Assembly (NCBI RefSeq): GCF_019823065.1
Contig: NZ_CP081966.1
Coordinates: 5,549,501-5,613,500, forward strand
DNA from: Pseudomonas mosselii
GTDB taxonomy: Bacteria > Pseudomonadota > Gammaproteobacteria > Pseudomonadales > Pseudomonadaceae
Reading direction: 5' to 3'
Length of the DNA stretch: 64,000 nucleotides
Of the stretch, positions 31,155 to 41,382 are shown one piece after another. Numbering within the stretch: position 1 is the stretch's first letter; each line of letters begins with the position of its first letter. The position numbers were made by a program, and so were the translations under genes. A model generated the notes under the pieces. The model saw only the letters and a list, made by a program, of their open reading frames with translations, was not told the DNA's origin and did no database searches.

Positions 31155-32888
31155 ATGCGCCCCCTGCTTCCCCTGACCTTGATCCTGTTGCTTGCCGCCT
31201 GCGGCGAAGGTGAACCGTTGTCGCCTCCGGACGCCCGGTTGCCCGACGGCGGCCGCTACCGCGGCCAGGTGGTCGATGGGCTGCTGCAAGGCGAGGGACG
31301 CATCGACTACCCCAACGGCAGCTGGTATGCCGGCACCTTCAAGGACGGCCAGTGGCATGGCCAAGGCGAATGGCATGGCAGCAACGGCGAGGTCTATCGC
31401 GGCCAGTTCAGTGCAGGCCTGTTCCAGGGGCTGGGCGACCTGACCACCCCCGGAAGCCATTATGCAGGCACCTTCAAGCATGGCCGACGCGACGGCGAGG
31501 GCACGCTCAAGCAGAACGACCAGACCTACCGCGGCCAGTTCAAGGACGACCAGTACGAAGGCGCCGGCCAACTCGAACTGGCCGACGGCAGCCGCTACCA
31601 GGGGCTGTTCGCCAAGGGCAAGCCCAATGGCGCCGGAGTGCGCAGCGACGCCAGCGGCAACCAGTTCAGCGGCCACTTCATCGACGGGCAGTTGCAAGGC
31701 GCCGGCACCTATGACAGCGCCGACGGCGAGCAGTACATCGGCGAATTCAAGGACAACCGCCTCGAAGGCCGGGGGCGCTACGAGAGCGCCGACGGCGACG
31801 TCTGGATCGGCGACTTCAAGGATGGATCACTGGTCGGCCAGGGCGAACTGCTGGGCAGCGACGGCAGCCGCTACAAGGGAGGTTTTCGCGACTGGCGCTT
31901 CGCCGGCAGCGGTACCTTGCAGCTGGCCGACGGCAGCCAGTACGTCGGCGGTTTCGCCGACGACACCTACCACGGTCGCGGCAAGCTGACCCACCCGGAC
32001 GGACGGATCGAGAGCGGCACCTGGGTCAACGGCGTGCGCGTGCGCGATGCCCAGGGCAAACTGCTGCCCGACCCACTGGACCTGGCCTTGCTCAACCAGG
32101 GCAAGCTGCTGGCCGATGCCCTGGCCAAGGTGCCGGCGTCGGTGCCGCCGGTGCAGCTGTACAGCCTGGTGGTAGCCGGCGACGGCCAGCAGAGCGTATT
32201 CCTGCGCGAAGCCGACTATGTCAGCAACATGCTCAAGGTGCGCTTCGGCGCCCACGGCCAGGTGACCCTGGTCAACCATCGCGACCACCTGGCCGACCGC
32301 CCGATGGCCACCCGCGAGAACCTCACCCGCGCCGCCCGCACCCTGGCCGAGCGCAGCGGCCCCGAGGACCTGGTGTTCATCTACCTGACCAGCCATGGCA
32401 GCCATGACCACCAACTGGTCCTCGACCAGCCGCGCCTGCAACTGGCCGACCTCTCCGCGGACGAGCTGGCCAGCGCCCTGGCCCCGCTGAAAGACCGCGA
32501 CAAGGTAATCGTCATCTCGGCCTGCTATTCGGGTGGCTACATCGCTCCGCTCAAGGACGACCGCACCCTGGTCATGACCGCCGCGCGCCCCGACCGGGTG
32601 TCGTTCGGCTGCTCCGAAGAAGCCGACTTCACCTATTTCGGCGACGCCCTGTTCGCCCAGGCGCTGAACCAGACCGACGACTTGAAACAGGCGTTTGAAC
32701 TGGCGCGTCAAAGCGTTGCCGAAAGAGAACGAAGGGAGGGCTTCGAAGCCTCGGAGCCGCAGCTCTGGGCGCCGCCAGCAGTGATCAGCCACTGGCAGCG
32801 CCTGCGCCGCCAACAGGCCGAGCAAGCCCTGCGCAATGAAGCCCAGCCAGCTTCTGGGCAACAGGCAAAAACACCTGGTGCCCACTAA
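31155..32888 (+). CDS. MORN-repeat lipoprotein with caspase-like (C13) protease domain
   Basis: A lipoprotein signal ends at LLLAACG (cysteine near residue 16). About eleven MORN repeats of some 23 residues follow (residues ~30-300; YxGxFKDGxxxGxGxxxxxDG). The C-terminal part (about 330-535) is a C13/caspase-fold peptidase with the dyad H414 (YLTSHGSHDH) and C457 (VISACYSGGY). A basic, Gln-rich tail ends the protein. MORN arrays bind membranes or proteins, so a membrane-tethered protease facing the periplasm is inferred; no substrate is known. Confidence 0.88.
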   Translation: MRPLLPLTLILLLAACGEGEPLSPPDARLPDGGRYRGQVVDGLLQGEGRIDYPNGSWYAGTFKDGQWHGQGEWHGSNGEVYRGQFSAGLFQGLGDLTTPGSHYAGTFKHGRRDGEGTLKQNDQTYRGQFKDDQYEGAGQLELADGSRYQGLFAKGKPNGAGVRSDASGNQFSGHFIDGQLQGAGTYDSADGEQYIGEFKDNRLEGRGRYESADGDVWIGDFKDGSLVGQGELLGSDGSRYKGGFRDWRFAGSGTLQLADGSQYVGGFADDTYHGRGKLTHPDGRIESGTWVNGVRVRDAQGKLLPDPLDLALLNQGKLLADALAKVPASVPPVQLYSLVVAGDGQQSVFLREADYVSNMLKVRFGAHGQVTLVNHRDHLADRPMATRENLTRAARTLAERSGPEDLVFIYLTSHGSHDHQLVLDQPRLQLADLSADELASALAPLKDRDKVIVISACYSGGYIAPLKDDRTLVMTAARPDRVSFGCSEEADFTYFGDALFAQALNQTDDLKQAFELARQSVAERERREGFEASEPQLWAPPAVISHWQRLRRQQAEQALRNEAQPASGQQAKTPGAH

Positions 32889-32915
32889 GCTGTGTAGTAA
32901 CGAGGGAGAGACATC

Positions 32916-33560
32916 ATGTACCTGACGCCTCAACATGTCCTGCTTGCCGGTGCCACGGGTCTGACGGGTGAACACCTGCTCGACCGCCTGCTCAACGAGC
33001 CCACCATCAGCCGCGTTCTGGCACCGACCCGCCGCCCCCTGGCCGAGCACCCGCACCTGGAAAACCCGGTGGGCGACCCGGCTGTGTTTCTCCCGCAACT
33101 GGCCGGCCGTGTCGATATCGCCTTCTGCTGCCTGGGCACCACGCTCAAGCAGGCCGGCTCGGAAAATGCGTTCCGCGCCGTCGACCTGGACATGGTCGTG
33201 GCCTTCAGCAAGCGTGCCCGCGAGATGGGCGCCCGCCACCTGCTGGTAATCAGCGCCTTGGGCGCCGATCCGAAATCGTCGGTCTTCTACAACCGGGTCA
33301 AGGGCGAGATGGAAGAGGCGCTCAAGCAGCAGGACTGGCCGCAGTTGACCATCGTGCGGCCTTCGCTGTTGCTGGGCGAGCGGATCGAGCCGCGTCTGGG
33401 GGAACGGATGGCAGCGCCCTTCGCCCGCCTGATACCGGGCAAGTACCGGGGCATCGAGGCCTGCACCCTGGCTCGGGCGCTGTGGCGTCTGGCGCTGGAA
33501 GAGGAAGATGGGATTCGGGTGGTTGAGTCCGACGAACTGCGCAAGCTGGGGAAGAAATAG
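32916..33560 (+). CDS. NAD(P)-binding oxidoreductase of the atypical SDR (HTATIP2-like) type
   Basis: The 214-residue protein has a Rossmann signature [15 protein letters not shown] (about 10-24), [24 protein letters not shown] and the [11 protein letters not shown] plus YNRVKGEME pattern of atypical short-chain dehydrogenases. Physiological substrate unknown. AGGGAG lies upstream of ATG 32916. It follows the MORN-protease gene by 27 nt and may share its transcript. Confidence 0.85.
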   Translation: MYLTPQHVLLAGATGLTGEHLLDRLLNEPTISRVLAPTRRPLAEHPHLENPVGDPAVFLPQLAGRVDIAFCCLGTTLKQAGSENAFRAVDLDMVVAFSKRAREMGARHLLVISALGADPKSSVFYNRVKGEMEEALKQQDWPQLTIVRPSLLLGERIEPRLGERMAAPFARLIPGKYRGIEACTLARALWRLALEEEDGIRVVESDELRKLGKK

Positions 33561-33578
33561 TCAGTCCTGAACCACGCC

Positions 33579-33600
33579 AATCGCCGGCAAGCCGGCGATT
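33579..33600. terminator. bidirectional hairpin
   Basis: AATCGCCGGC and its exact complement (33579-33588, 33591-33600) form a 10-bp stem with a 2-nt loop between two convergent genes, with a T-rich right flank. Confidence 0.65.
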
Positions 33601-33624
33601 GTGCTGCAGAGCAGCCCTTGGCTA

Positions 33625-33912
33625 TCAAAGACCACCGGTGGCGTTAAAGCCCACCCCCGCCGCCGTCAACAACGACAACGGCAGCAGCAAGGTATCCAGC
33701 AACGCACTGCCCGGCAGGTCCAGCCCCGGATAGGCCGGCGCTTCGGCGCCAAAGCGGTCCAGGGGACAACAACCGCCGTTGATCACGTACAGGTCCAGGC
33801 GCGTCCCGGCATACACCACCGGCGCCCCCGGCTTGTTGGCGTCGAGGGTGCGCACCGTGGCGCAGCCGCCGAGCTGGACCAGTATCACCAGCCCCGCCAG
33901 CACCCGCTTCAA
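33625..33912 (-). CDS. YceK/YidQ-family lipoprotein
   Basis: The 95-residue protein begins with a lipoprotein signal (lipobox QLGGC, cysteine at residue 17) and matches the DUF1375/YceK pattern: [16 protein letters not shown], and [17 protein letters not shown]. Such proteins are small envelope lipoproteins of unknown function. It overlaps the end of ubiX by 4 nt. Confidence 0.85.
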   Translation of the reverse strand: MKRVLAGLVILVQLGGCATVRTLDANKPGAPVVYAGTRLDLYVINGGCCPLDRFGAEAPAYPGLDLPGSALLDTLLLPLSLLTAAGVGFNATGGL

Positions 33913-34538
33913 TCATCGACCCCATAGTGATGCTCGCCCCAGCGCGGCAGCATGTCCTGCGGGATGTTCAGCAGATTGAGGATGCGCGCCACGACGAAAT
34001 CGACCAGGTCGTCGATGCTCTGCGGCTGGTGGTAGAACCCCGGTGCCGCCGGCAGGATCACCGCGCCCATCTGCGACAGCTTGAGCATGTTCTCCAGGTG
34101 GATGGTGGAGAACGGCGCCTCGCGCGGCACCAGGATCAATTGCCGACGCTCCTTGAGGGTCACGTCGGCGGCGCGCTCGATCAGGTTGTTGCAGGCGCCC
34201 GTGGCGATCGCCGAAAGGGTCCCGGTGGAACAGGGCACCACCACCATCGCCGCCGGCGCGCCGGAGCCCGAGGCCACCGGCGACATCCAGTCTTCCTTGC
34301 CGTACACGCGGATCTGTCCGTCGGCCGCGCCAGTGTACTCGGTGAGGAACGCCTGCATGGCCTGGGGCTTGGCCGGCAGCAGCACGTCGGTCTCGGTGGC
34401 CATCACCAGTTGCGCGGCCTTGGAGACGAGGAAGTGCACCTCACGCTCCTCACGCACCAGGCAATCGAGCAGACGCAGGCCATACTGCGCCCCGGAGGCG
34501 CCGGTCATGGCCAGGGTGATGCGTTCCGGCCCGCTCAC
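33909..34538 (-). CDS. ubiX: flavin prenyltransferase
   Basis: UbiX makes prenylated FMN, the cofactor of the UbiD decarboxylase in ubiquinone synthesis. The 209 residues start [26 protein letters not shown] in the usual pattern [13 protein letters not shown], then carry [15 protein letters not shown] and [19 protein letters not shown] (core [13 protein letters not shown]). It overlaps mpl by 4 nt and is followed by the small lipoprotein gene. Confidence 0.95.
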   Translation of the reverse strand: MSGPERITLAMTGASGAQYGLRLLDCLVREEREVHFLVSKAAQLVMATETDVLLPAKPQAMQAFLTEYTGAADGQIRVYGKEDWMSPVASGSGAPAAMVVVPCSTGTLSAIATGACNNLIERAADVTLKERRQLILVPREAPFSTIHLENMLKLSQMGAVILPAAPGFYHQPQSIDDLVDFVVARILNLLNIPQDMLPRWGEHHYGVDD

Positions 34539-35884
34539 TTCAGCGCCTCGGCCAGCTTGCCGTGCAGGCCACCGAAGCCGCCGTTGCTCATGATCACCAC
34601 ATGGGTGCCCGGCCGGGCCTGGCCCTTGATGCGCTCGATGATGGCTTCAAGGCTGTCGGCCACCACGCTCGGCACCTTGCACTGCGCGGCGGTGCCCGCC
34701 AGGTCCCAGCCCAGGTTGGGCGGCGCGTACCAGATCACCTGGTCGGCGTCGTTGACGCTTTCCGGCAGGCCATCGCGGTGGGCACCGAGCTTCATGGAGT
34801 TGGAGCGCGGCTCGATCACCGCAATCACCGGTGCCTCGCCGACGCGCTTGCGCAGACCGTCGAGGGTGGTGGCGATGGCGGTCGGGTGGTGAGCGAAGTC
34901 GTCATAGATGGTCACGCCCTGCACTTCGGCGACCTTCTCCATGCGCCGCTTGACGCTCTTGAACGCGCTCAGGCCTTCGATACCCATGGCCGGCGCCACG
35001 CCGACATGACGGGCGGCGGCCAAGGTAGCCAGGGCGTTGGCGACGTTGTGCTGACCGGTCAACGCCCAATCCACCACACCCTGCGCCTGACCTTCGAACA
35101 GCACCTCGAAACGCGAGCCGTCGGCGCTGAGCAGCCGCGCCTGCCATTGCCCGCCTTCGCCGGTGGTCTGCACCGGGGTCCAGCAGCCCATGCCGATGAC
35201 CCGCTCCAGCGCCTGCTCGGTGGTCGGGTGGATGACCAGGCCTTCGCTGGGGATGGTGCGCACCAGATGGTGGAACTGCCGCTCGATGGACGCCAGGTCG
35301 GGGAAGATATCCGCGTGATCGAACTCCAGGTTGTTGAGGATCGCGGTGCGCGGGTGGTAGTGGACGAACTTGGAGCGTTTGTCGAAGAAGGCGCTGTCGT
35401 ATTCGTCGGCCTCGACCACGAAGAACGGCGTTGCGCCCAGGCGCGCCGACACCGAGAAGTTCTGCGGCACGCCGCCGATCAGGAAGCCCGGGCTCATGCC
35501 AGCGTGTTCCAGAACCCAGGCCAGCATGCTGCTGGTGGTGGTCTTGCCGTGGGTACCGGCCACGGCCAATACCCAGCGGCCCTGCAGCACATGGTCGGCC
35601 AGCCACTGCGGGCCGGACACATAGGGCAGGCCTTTGTTCAGCACGTACTCCACCGCCGGGTTGCCCCGCGACATGGCGTTGCCGATCACCACCAGGTCAG
35701 GTGCCGGCTCCAGCTGGGCCGGGTCGTAGCCCTGGGTCAGCTCGATGCCCTGGGCCTCGAGCTGGGTGCTCATCGGGGGATAGACGTTGGCGTCGGAGCC
35801 GGTGACGCGGTGGCCCAGCTCCTTGGCCAGCACGGCCAGCGAACCCATGAAAGTGCCGCAAATACCGAGAATATGAATGTGCAT
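34535..35884 (-). CDS. mpl: UDP-MurNAc-tripeptide ligase
   Basis: Mpl reattaches recycled L-Ala-gamma-D-Glu-mDAP to UDP-MurNAc. ATG at 35884 ([21 protein letters not shown]) gives 449 residues. The ATP-binding loop [13 protein letters not shown] and the Mur-ligase end of the middle domain ([14 protein letters not shown]) are present. Together with ldcA at 14000 it covers two cytoplasmic steps of murein peptide recycling. Confidence 0.96.
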   Translation of the reverse strand: MHIHILGICGTFMGSLAVLAKELGHRVTGSDANVYPPMSTQLEAQGIELTQGYDPAQLEPAPDLVVIGNAMSRGNPAVEYVLNKGLPYVSGPQWLADHVLQGRWVLAVAGTHGKTTTSSMLAWVLEHAGMSPGFLIGGVPQNFSVSARLGATPFFVVEADEYDSAFFDKRSKFVHYHPRTAILNNLEFDHADIFPDLASIERQFHHLVRTIPSEGLVIHPTTEQALERVIGMGCWTPVQTTGEGGQWQARLLSADGSRFEVLFEGQAQGVVDWALTGQHNVANALATLAAARHVGVAPAMGIEGLSAFKSVKRRMEKVAEVQGVTIYDDFAHHPTAIATTLDGLRKRVGEAPVIAVIEPRSNSMKLGAHRDGLPESVNDADQVIWYAPPNLGWDLAGTAAQCKVPSVVADSLEAIIERIKGQARPGTHVVIMSNGGFGGLHGKLAEALK

Positions 35885-35950
35885 GATCGACCTCGCAAAA
35901 CGTCGAGGCAGGGTAGCCCAGGGCGAGGGAAATCGCACTCGCTGTTTCGC

Positions 35951-37915
35951 TCATCCGACCCTGGCGATGCCGTGTTTGCGCAGTTTTCGATACAAGGTAT
36001 TGCGGCTGATGCCCAACTGCTCGGCGACATGGGTCAAGTGCCAGCGGTTTGCCTCCAGTACGGTGAGCAGTGCATCGCGCTCGGCGTATAGGAGCGGCCT
36101 TGTGCCGCGACAGGGCTGCGCAGCAGCCCCGGCGTTTTCGGGATCCTGGGGCCGCTCTGCGGCCCTTTCGCGACACAAGGCCGCTCCTGCGGAGGCCGCG
36201 CTATTGCGAACAATTGCCGGGAGATCGGAAAACTCGATGTGCGCGCCTTCGCACAACGCCACCAAGGTACGCAGCACATTCCTCATCTGCCGCACGTTAC
36301 CCGGCCAGGTGAAGTCCAACAGCGCCTGGCGGGCGGCCGGGTCGAGGCCGATGGCCTGGCCCTCGGTCTCCTGCGCCAGCAGGAAGTCCAGCAACTGCGC
36401 CTTGTCGCTGCGCTCGCGCAGCGCCGGCAGGGCGACTTCCAGGCCATTGAGGCGGTAGTAGAGGTCTTCGCGGAAACCGCCCTGCGCCACCCGTTCCAGC
36501 AGGTCACGGTGGGTGGCGCTGACGATCCGCACATCCACCGCCTGCGGCTCGCCGCCAATGGGCACCACCTGACGCTCCTCGAGCACCCGCAACAGGCGGG
36601 TCTGCAGCGCCAGCGGCATGTCGCCGATCTCGTCCAGCAGCAAGGTGCCGCCATCGGCCTGCAACAGCTTGCCGCGCATGCCCTCCTTGCGCGCGCCGGT
36701 GAAGCTGCCGCCGCGATAGCCGAACAGCTCGCTTTCGATCAAGCTCTCGGGAATCGACGCGCAGTTGATTGCCACGAACGGCTTGTGCCGACGCGAGCTG
36801 GCCTGGTGCACGGCCTGGGCGAAGGCCTCCTTGCCGCAGCCGGTCTCGCCGCGCAGCAGCAGGGGCACATCGCGCTCGAACACCCGCACGGCACGACGAA
36901 AGTCCTCGCGCAGGGCTGGGTCGAGCAGGCAAATGCCGGGGGCACTGGCGTGGGGCAAGGCCACCGGCACCGACCACACCGGCGCACGGGCCTGGCCACG
37001 CAGGCTGGCGAACACCTGGCGGCCATCGCGGGTGTGCAGCGGCCAGGCGCTGCTGCCCTGGGGCGTGGCGCGACTGAACAGCTCGTCGTGGCTGCAGGCG
37101 AAGAACCTGTCCAGCGGCTTGCCCAGCACGCCGCCACGGATGGTGCCCAGCAGGTTCAAGGCGCTCTGGTTGGCGGCGCAGATCCGCCCGTCACCGTCAA
37201 AGGCCAGCAACCCTTCGCTGAACAGGCCGACCGACTCCGCCTGCAGGTGGAAGCGCAGCAACCACTGCTGCTCGAAATGACGCAGGAAATAGCAGCTTTC
37301 GATCATCTTCGCCGACAGGTTGACCAGGGCCATGGTGTGGAACTGGCTCTGGCGCGACACATCCGGCCGTGCCGACGATACGTCGAGCACCGCCAGCAGC
37401 TCGCCATGGGGGTCGAATACCGGGCTGGCCGAGCAGGTCAGGCCGGTGTGTCGGCCACGGAAATGTTCGTCCCGGTGAATGGTCAGGGCCTGGCGCTCGA
37501 CCAGGCAGGTGCCGATGCCGTTGGTGCCCTCGCGGGCTTCGCTCCAGTCGGCGCCCAACCACAGCCCGGCGCGCTCGAAAATACGCCGCTCGCCGGGGGC
37601 GCAGACGCAGTTGAGGATCACCCCGCGGGCGTCGGTCAGCAGCACCGCGTGACCGCTGCCGGAGAGCTGCTGGTGCAGGCTGTTCATCTCGTTGTCGGCG
37701 ATCTGCAGAACCTGGTGCAGACGCTCGCGGCTCTCCAGCAGGCGGCCGTGCTCGAGCACCACCGGGGCCTGGGCCCGGGCCGGATCGAGGTGGTAATCCT
37801 CGAGGCAGCGCAGCCAGGAGCGGGCGATCGACGGGTCGCTGCCCGGCCCGCTGGCCTGGCCGTGGGCGACCGTGAGCACTTGCTGGGCATGGCGACTGAA
37901 CGGGTTGCTCTGCAT
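35951..37915 (-). CDS. sigma54-dependent activator (AcoR type) carrying an in-frame REP element
   Basis: The 654-residue regulator has a GAF-type sensor region (about 60-300, including GTNGIGTCLVERQALTIHRDEHF), an AAA+ domain with Walker A GETGCGKE, the sigma54-contact loop GSFTGA and Walker B TLLLDEIGD, and a Fis-type HTH at the end (VAEQLGISRNTLYRKLRKHG). Residues about 577-609, between the AAA+ and HTH parts, are the translation of a REP element. It is divergent from the aldehyde dehydrogenase gene and most likely activates it through the -24/-12 promoter at 38120. Confidence 0.9.
   Translation of the reverse strand: MQSNPFSRHAQQVLTVAHGQASGPGSDPSIARSWLRCLEDYHLDPARAQAPVVLEHGRLLESRERLHQVLQIADNEMNSLHQQLSGSGHAVLLTDARGVILNCVCAPGERRIFERAGLWLGADWSEAREGTNGIGTCLVERQALTIHRDEHFRGRHTGLTCSASPVFDPHGELLAVLDVSSARPDVSRQSQFHTMALVNLSAKMIESCYFLRHFEQQWLLRFHLQAESVGLFSEGLLAFDGDGRICAANQSALNLLGTIRGGVLGKPLDRFFACSHDELFSRATPQGSSAWPLHTRDGRQVFASLRGQARAPVWSVPVALPHASAPGICLLDPALREDFRRAVRVFERDVPLLLRGETGCGKEAFAQAVHQASSRRHKPFVAINCASIPESLIESELFGYRGGSFTGARKEGMRGKLLQADGGTLLLDEIGDMPLALQTRLLRVLEERQVVPIGGEPQAVDVRIVSATHRDLLERVAQGGFREDLYYRLNGLEVALPALRERSDKAQLLDFLLAQETEGQAIGLDPAARQALLDFTWPGNVRQMRNVLRTLVALCEGAHIEFSDLPAIVRNSAASAGAALCRERAAERPQDPENAGAAAQPCRGTRPLLYAERDALLTVLEANRWHLTHVAEQLGISRNTLYRKLRKHGIARVG
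36091..36187. repeat. REP/BIME element inside a coding sequence
   Basis: Arms of 20 bp (36091-36110 and 36168-36187, one mismatch) enclose two smaller hairpins. Sequence and layout match the intergenic copy at 6361-6470. Here the element is translated without a stop inside the sigma54 activator. Confidence 0.85.
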
Positions 37916-37991
37916 TTGTAGTTGTTCTCCGCAGATAGAGCGTGTTGCCAGCATCCTCCAGGCGGCAACGCTTTGCAATGCTGCACTGACC

Positions 37992-38003
37992 CTGTGGTCA
38001 CAG
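37992..38003. promoter_or_regulatory. dyad upstream of the sigma54 promoter, possible activator site
   Basis: CTGTG-GT-CACAG is a 5-bp dyad about 117 nt upstream of the -24 element, a distance usual for enhancer sites of sigma54 activators. Assignment is inference from position. Confidence 0.35.
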
Positions 38004-38119
38004 GTTGTGTCGTAAACGGTACAAAGTGTCACCCAGGCCGTGTCGGCCCTGGCACAGGGCGGCGCCAGCCACTGCCCGATCTTGACCCAAGTCATTGATA
38101 CACAAGGCCCTCCAGGCAC

Positions 38120-38135
38120 TGGCCCGACCTTTGCT
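38120..38135 (+). promoter_or_regulatory. sigma54 (-24/-12) promoter
   Basis: TGGCCCGACCTTTGCT fits the RpoN consensus TGGCACG-N4-TTGCW with one mismatch and keeps GG and GC at the required distance. It lies 47 nt upstream of the aldehyde dehydrogenase start and beside a divergent gene for a sigma54 activator. Confidence 0.8.
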
Positions 38136-38182
38136 CTACGCTAGGAAACTCCGCAACAATCACAATGACCAGGAGACACACC

Positions 38183-39703
<1,521 letters not shown>

Positions 39704-39737
39704 CAAGAGCAGCTTCAAGTTCCAAGCTTCAAGCGAC

Positions 39738-39773
39738 AAGAAAAAGCAGGCCGGATGCGGGCTGCTTTTTCTT
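39738..39773 (+). terminator. hairpin after the aldehyde dehydrogenase gene
   Basis: AAGAAAAAGCAG and CTGCTTTTTCTT (39738-39749, 39762-39773) form a 12-bp stem whose right arm is T-rich, so it can work in both directions. It separates the dehydrogenase from the permease gene. Confidence 0.7.
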
Positions 39774-39884
39774 GAAGCTTGCGGCTTGGGGCTTGCAGCT
39801 GCCCATTGGCCCGCTTTCTGCAAAACGAATCACCAGTGGCCGGCAGTCCCTCCGGCAACCTAAGAAAAACAACAGGTGAACCCT

Positions 39885-41333
39885 ATGCCAAGCGATCATT
39901 CCGGCAGCGCGCCGGCGAGCTCCTCCGTCGACTTCGAAAAAGTCGGATCGGACTATTTCCAGCAACGTGAACTGAAAAAAGGCGCCGCCGGCTGGGTCCT
40001 GCTGGTGGGCCTGGGCGTGGCCTACGTGATTTCCGGCGACTACGCCGGGTGGAACTTCGGCTTGGCCCAGGGCGGCTGGGGCGGCATGTTCCTCGCCACC
40101 CTGCTGATGGCCACCATGTATTTGTGCATGTGCTTCTCCCTGGCCGAACTGTCGTCGATGATCCCCACCGCTGGCGGCGGCTATGGCTTCGCCCGCAGCG
40201 CCTTCGGTCCCTGGGGCGGGTTCCTCACCGGCACGGCGATACTCATCGAGTACGCTATTGCCCCCGCGGCCATCGCCGTGTTCATCGGCGCCTACTGCCA
40301 GTCGTTGTTCGGCATCGGCGGCTGGATGATCTACCTGGCCTTCTACATCGTGTTCATCGGCATCCATATCTTCGGGGTGGGCGAGGCGCTGAAGCTGATG
40401 TTCATCATCACCGCCGTCGCCGCCATCGCCCTGGCGGTGTTCCTGATCGGCATGGTGCCCCATTTCGATGCAGCCAACCTGTTCGACATCGCCAAGACCG
40501 ACGCAGTCGGTGCCAGCAGCTTCCTGCCGTTCGGCTATGTGGGGGTGTGGGCGGCGATTCCCTACGCGATCTGGTTCTTCCTCGCGGTCGAGGGCGTGCC
40601 GCTGGCCGCTGAAGAGACCAAGAACCCGAAACGCGATCTGCCCCGCGGCCTGATCGGCGCGATGCTGGTGCTGCTGGCCTTCGCCCTGCTGATTCTGGTG
40701 GTCGGCCCCGGCGGCGCCGGCTCCGAAGCCCTCAAGGCCTCGGGCAACCCGCTGGTCGAGGCACTGTCCAAGGCCTACGGCGGCTCCACCTGGATGGGCG
40801 GCTTCGTCAACCTGGTGGGCCTGGCCGGCCTGATCGCTAGTTTCTTCTCGATCATCTACGCCTATTCGCGGCAGATCTTCGCGCTTTCCCGTGCCGGCTA
40901 CCTGCCGCGCAAGCTGTCGGAAACCAACAAGAGCAAGGCCCCGGTGCTGGCCCTGGTGATCCCCGGCATCATCGGCTTCGCCCTGTCGCTGACCGGCCAG
41001 GGCGACCTGCTGATCCTGGTGGCGGTGTTCGGCGCGACGTTGTCCTACGTGCTGATGATGGCCGCGCACATCACCCTGCGCATCCGCCGCCCGAAAATGG
41101 AGCGTCCGTATCGCACGCCCGGCGGCATCTTCACCTCGGGCGTTGCCCTGGTGCTGGCCTGCATCGCCGTGGTCGCCGGGTTCCTGGTCGATCCAAGGGT
41201 GGTGATTGGCGCTGCAGTGATCTATGCAGTATTAATTGCCTACTTTGCTTTCTACAGCCGTCACCACCTGGTGGCCGGTACCCCGGAAGAGGAATTCGCC
41301 GCGATCCAGAAGGCCGAAGAGGCCCTGCACTGA
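39885..41333 (+). CDS. eat: ethanolamine permease (APC family)
   Basis: The 482-residue protein has about twelve membrane helices and the amino-acid/polyamine permease pattern; the N-terminal GDYFQQRELKKGAAGWVLLVGLGVAYVISGDYAGWNFG region (core GVAYVISGDYAGWN) is characteristic of ethanolamine permeases. It imports ethanolamine for EutB/EutC. AGGTGA at 39874-39879 sits 5 nt before ATG 39885; a GTG at 39876 is in the same frame. eutB starts 49 nt after its stop. Confidence 0.92.
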   Translation: MPSDHSGSAPASSSVDFEKVGSDYFQQRELKKGAAGWVLLVGLGVAYVISGDYAGWNFGLAQGGWGGMFLATLLMATMYLCMCFSLAELSSMIPTAGGGYGFARSAFGPWGGFLTGTAILIEYAIAPAAIAVFIGAYCQSLFGIGGWMIYLAFYIVFIGIHIFGVGEALKLMFIITAVAAIALAVFLIGMVPHFDAANLFDIAKTDAVGASSFLPFGYVGVWAAIPYAIWFFLAVEGVPLAAEETKNPKRDLPRGLIGAMLVLLAFALLILVVGPGGAGSEALKASGNPLVEALSKAYGGSTWMGGFVNLVGLAGLIASFFSIIYAYSRQIFALSRAGYLPRKLSETNKSKAPVLALVIPGIIGFALSLTGQGDLLILVAVFGATLSYVLMMAAHITLRIRRPKMERPYRTPGGIFTSGVALVLACIAVVAGFLVDPRVVIGAAVIYAVLIAYFAFYSRHHLVAGTPEEEFAAIQKAEEALH

Positions 41334-41343
41334 TTGCCGACTT

Positions 41344-41368
41344 GCGCCGCAGGCCAGGCCTGCGGCGC
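41344..41368 (+). terminator. GC hairpin between permease gene and eutB
   Basis: GCGCCGCAGGCC and GGCCTGCGGCGC (41344-41355, 41357-41368) are exact complements, giving about 11 bp of stem in practice. It lies 15 nt before eutB; without a U-run it may adjust the level of eutB rather than stop transcription. Confidence 0.5.
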
Positions 41369-41382
41369 CCTGGAGATTCTGT

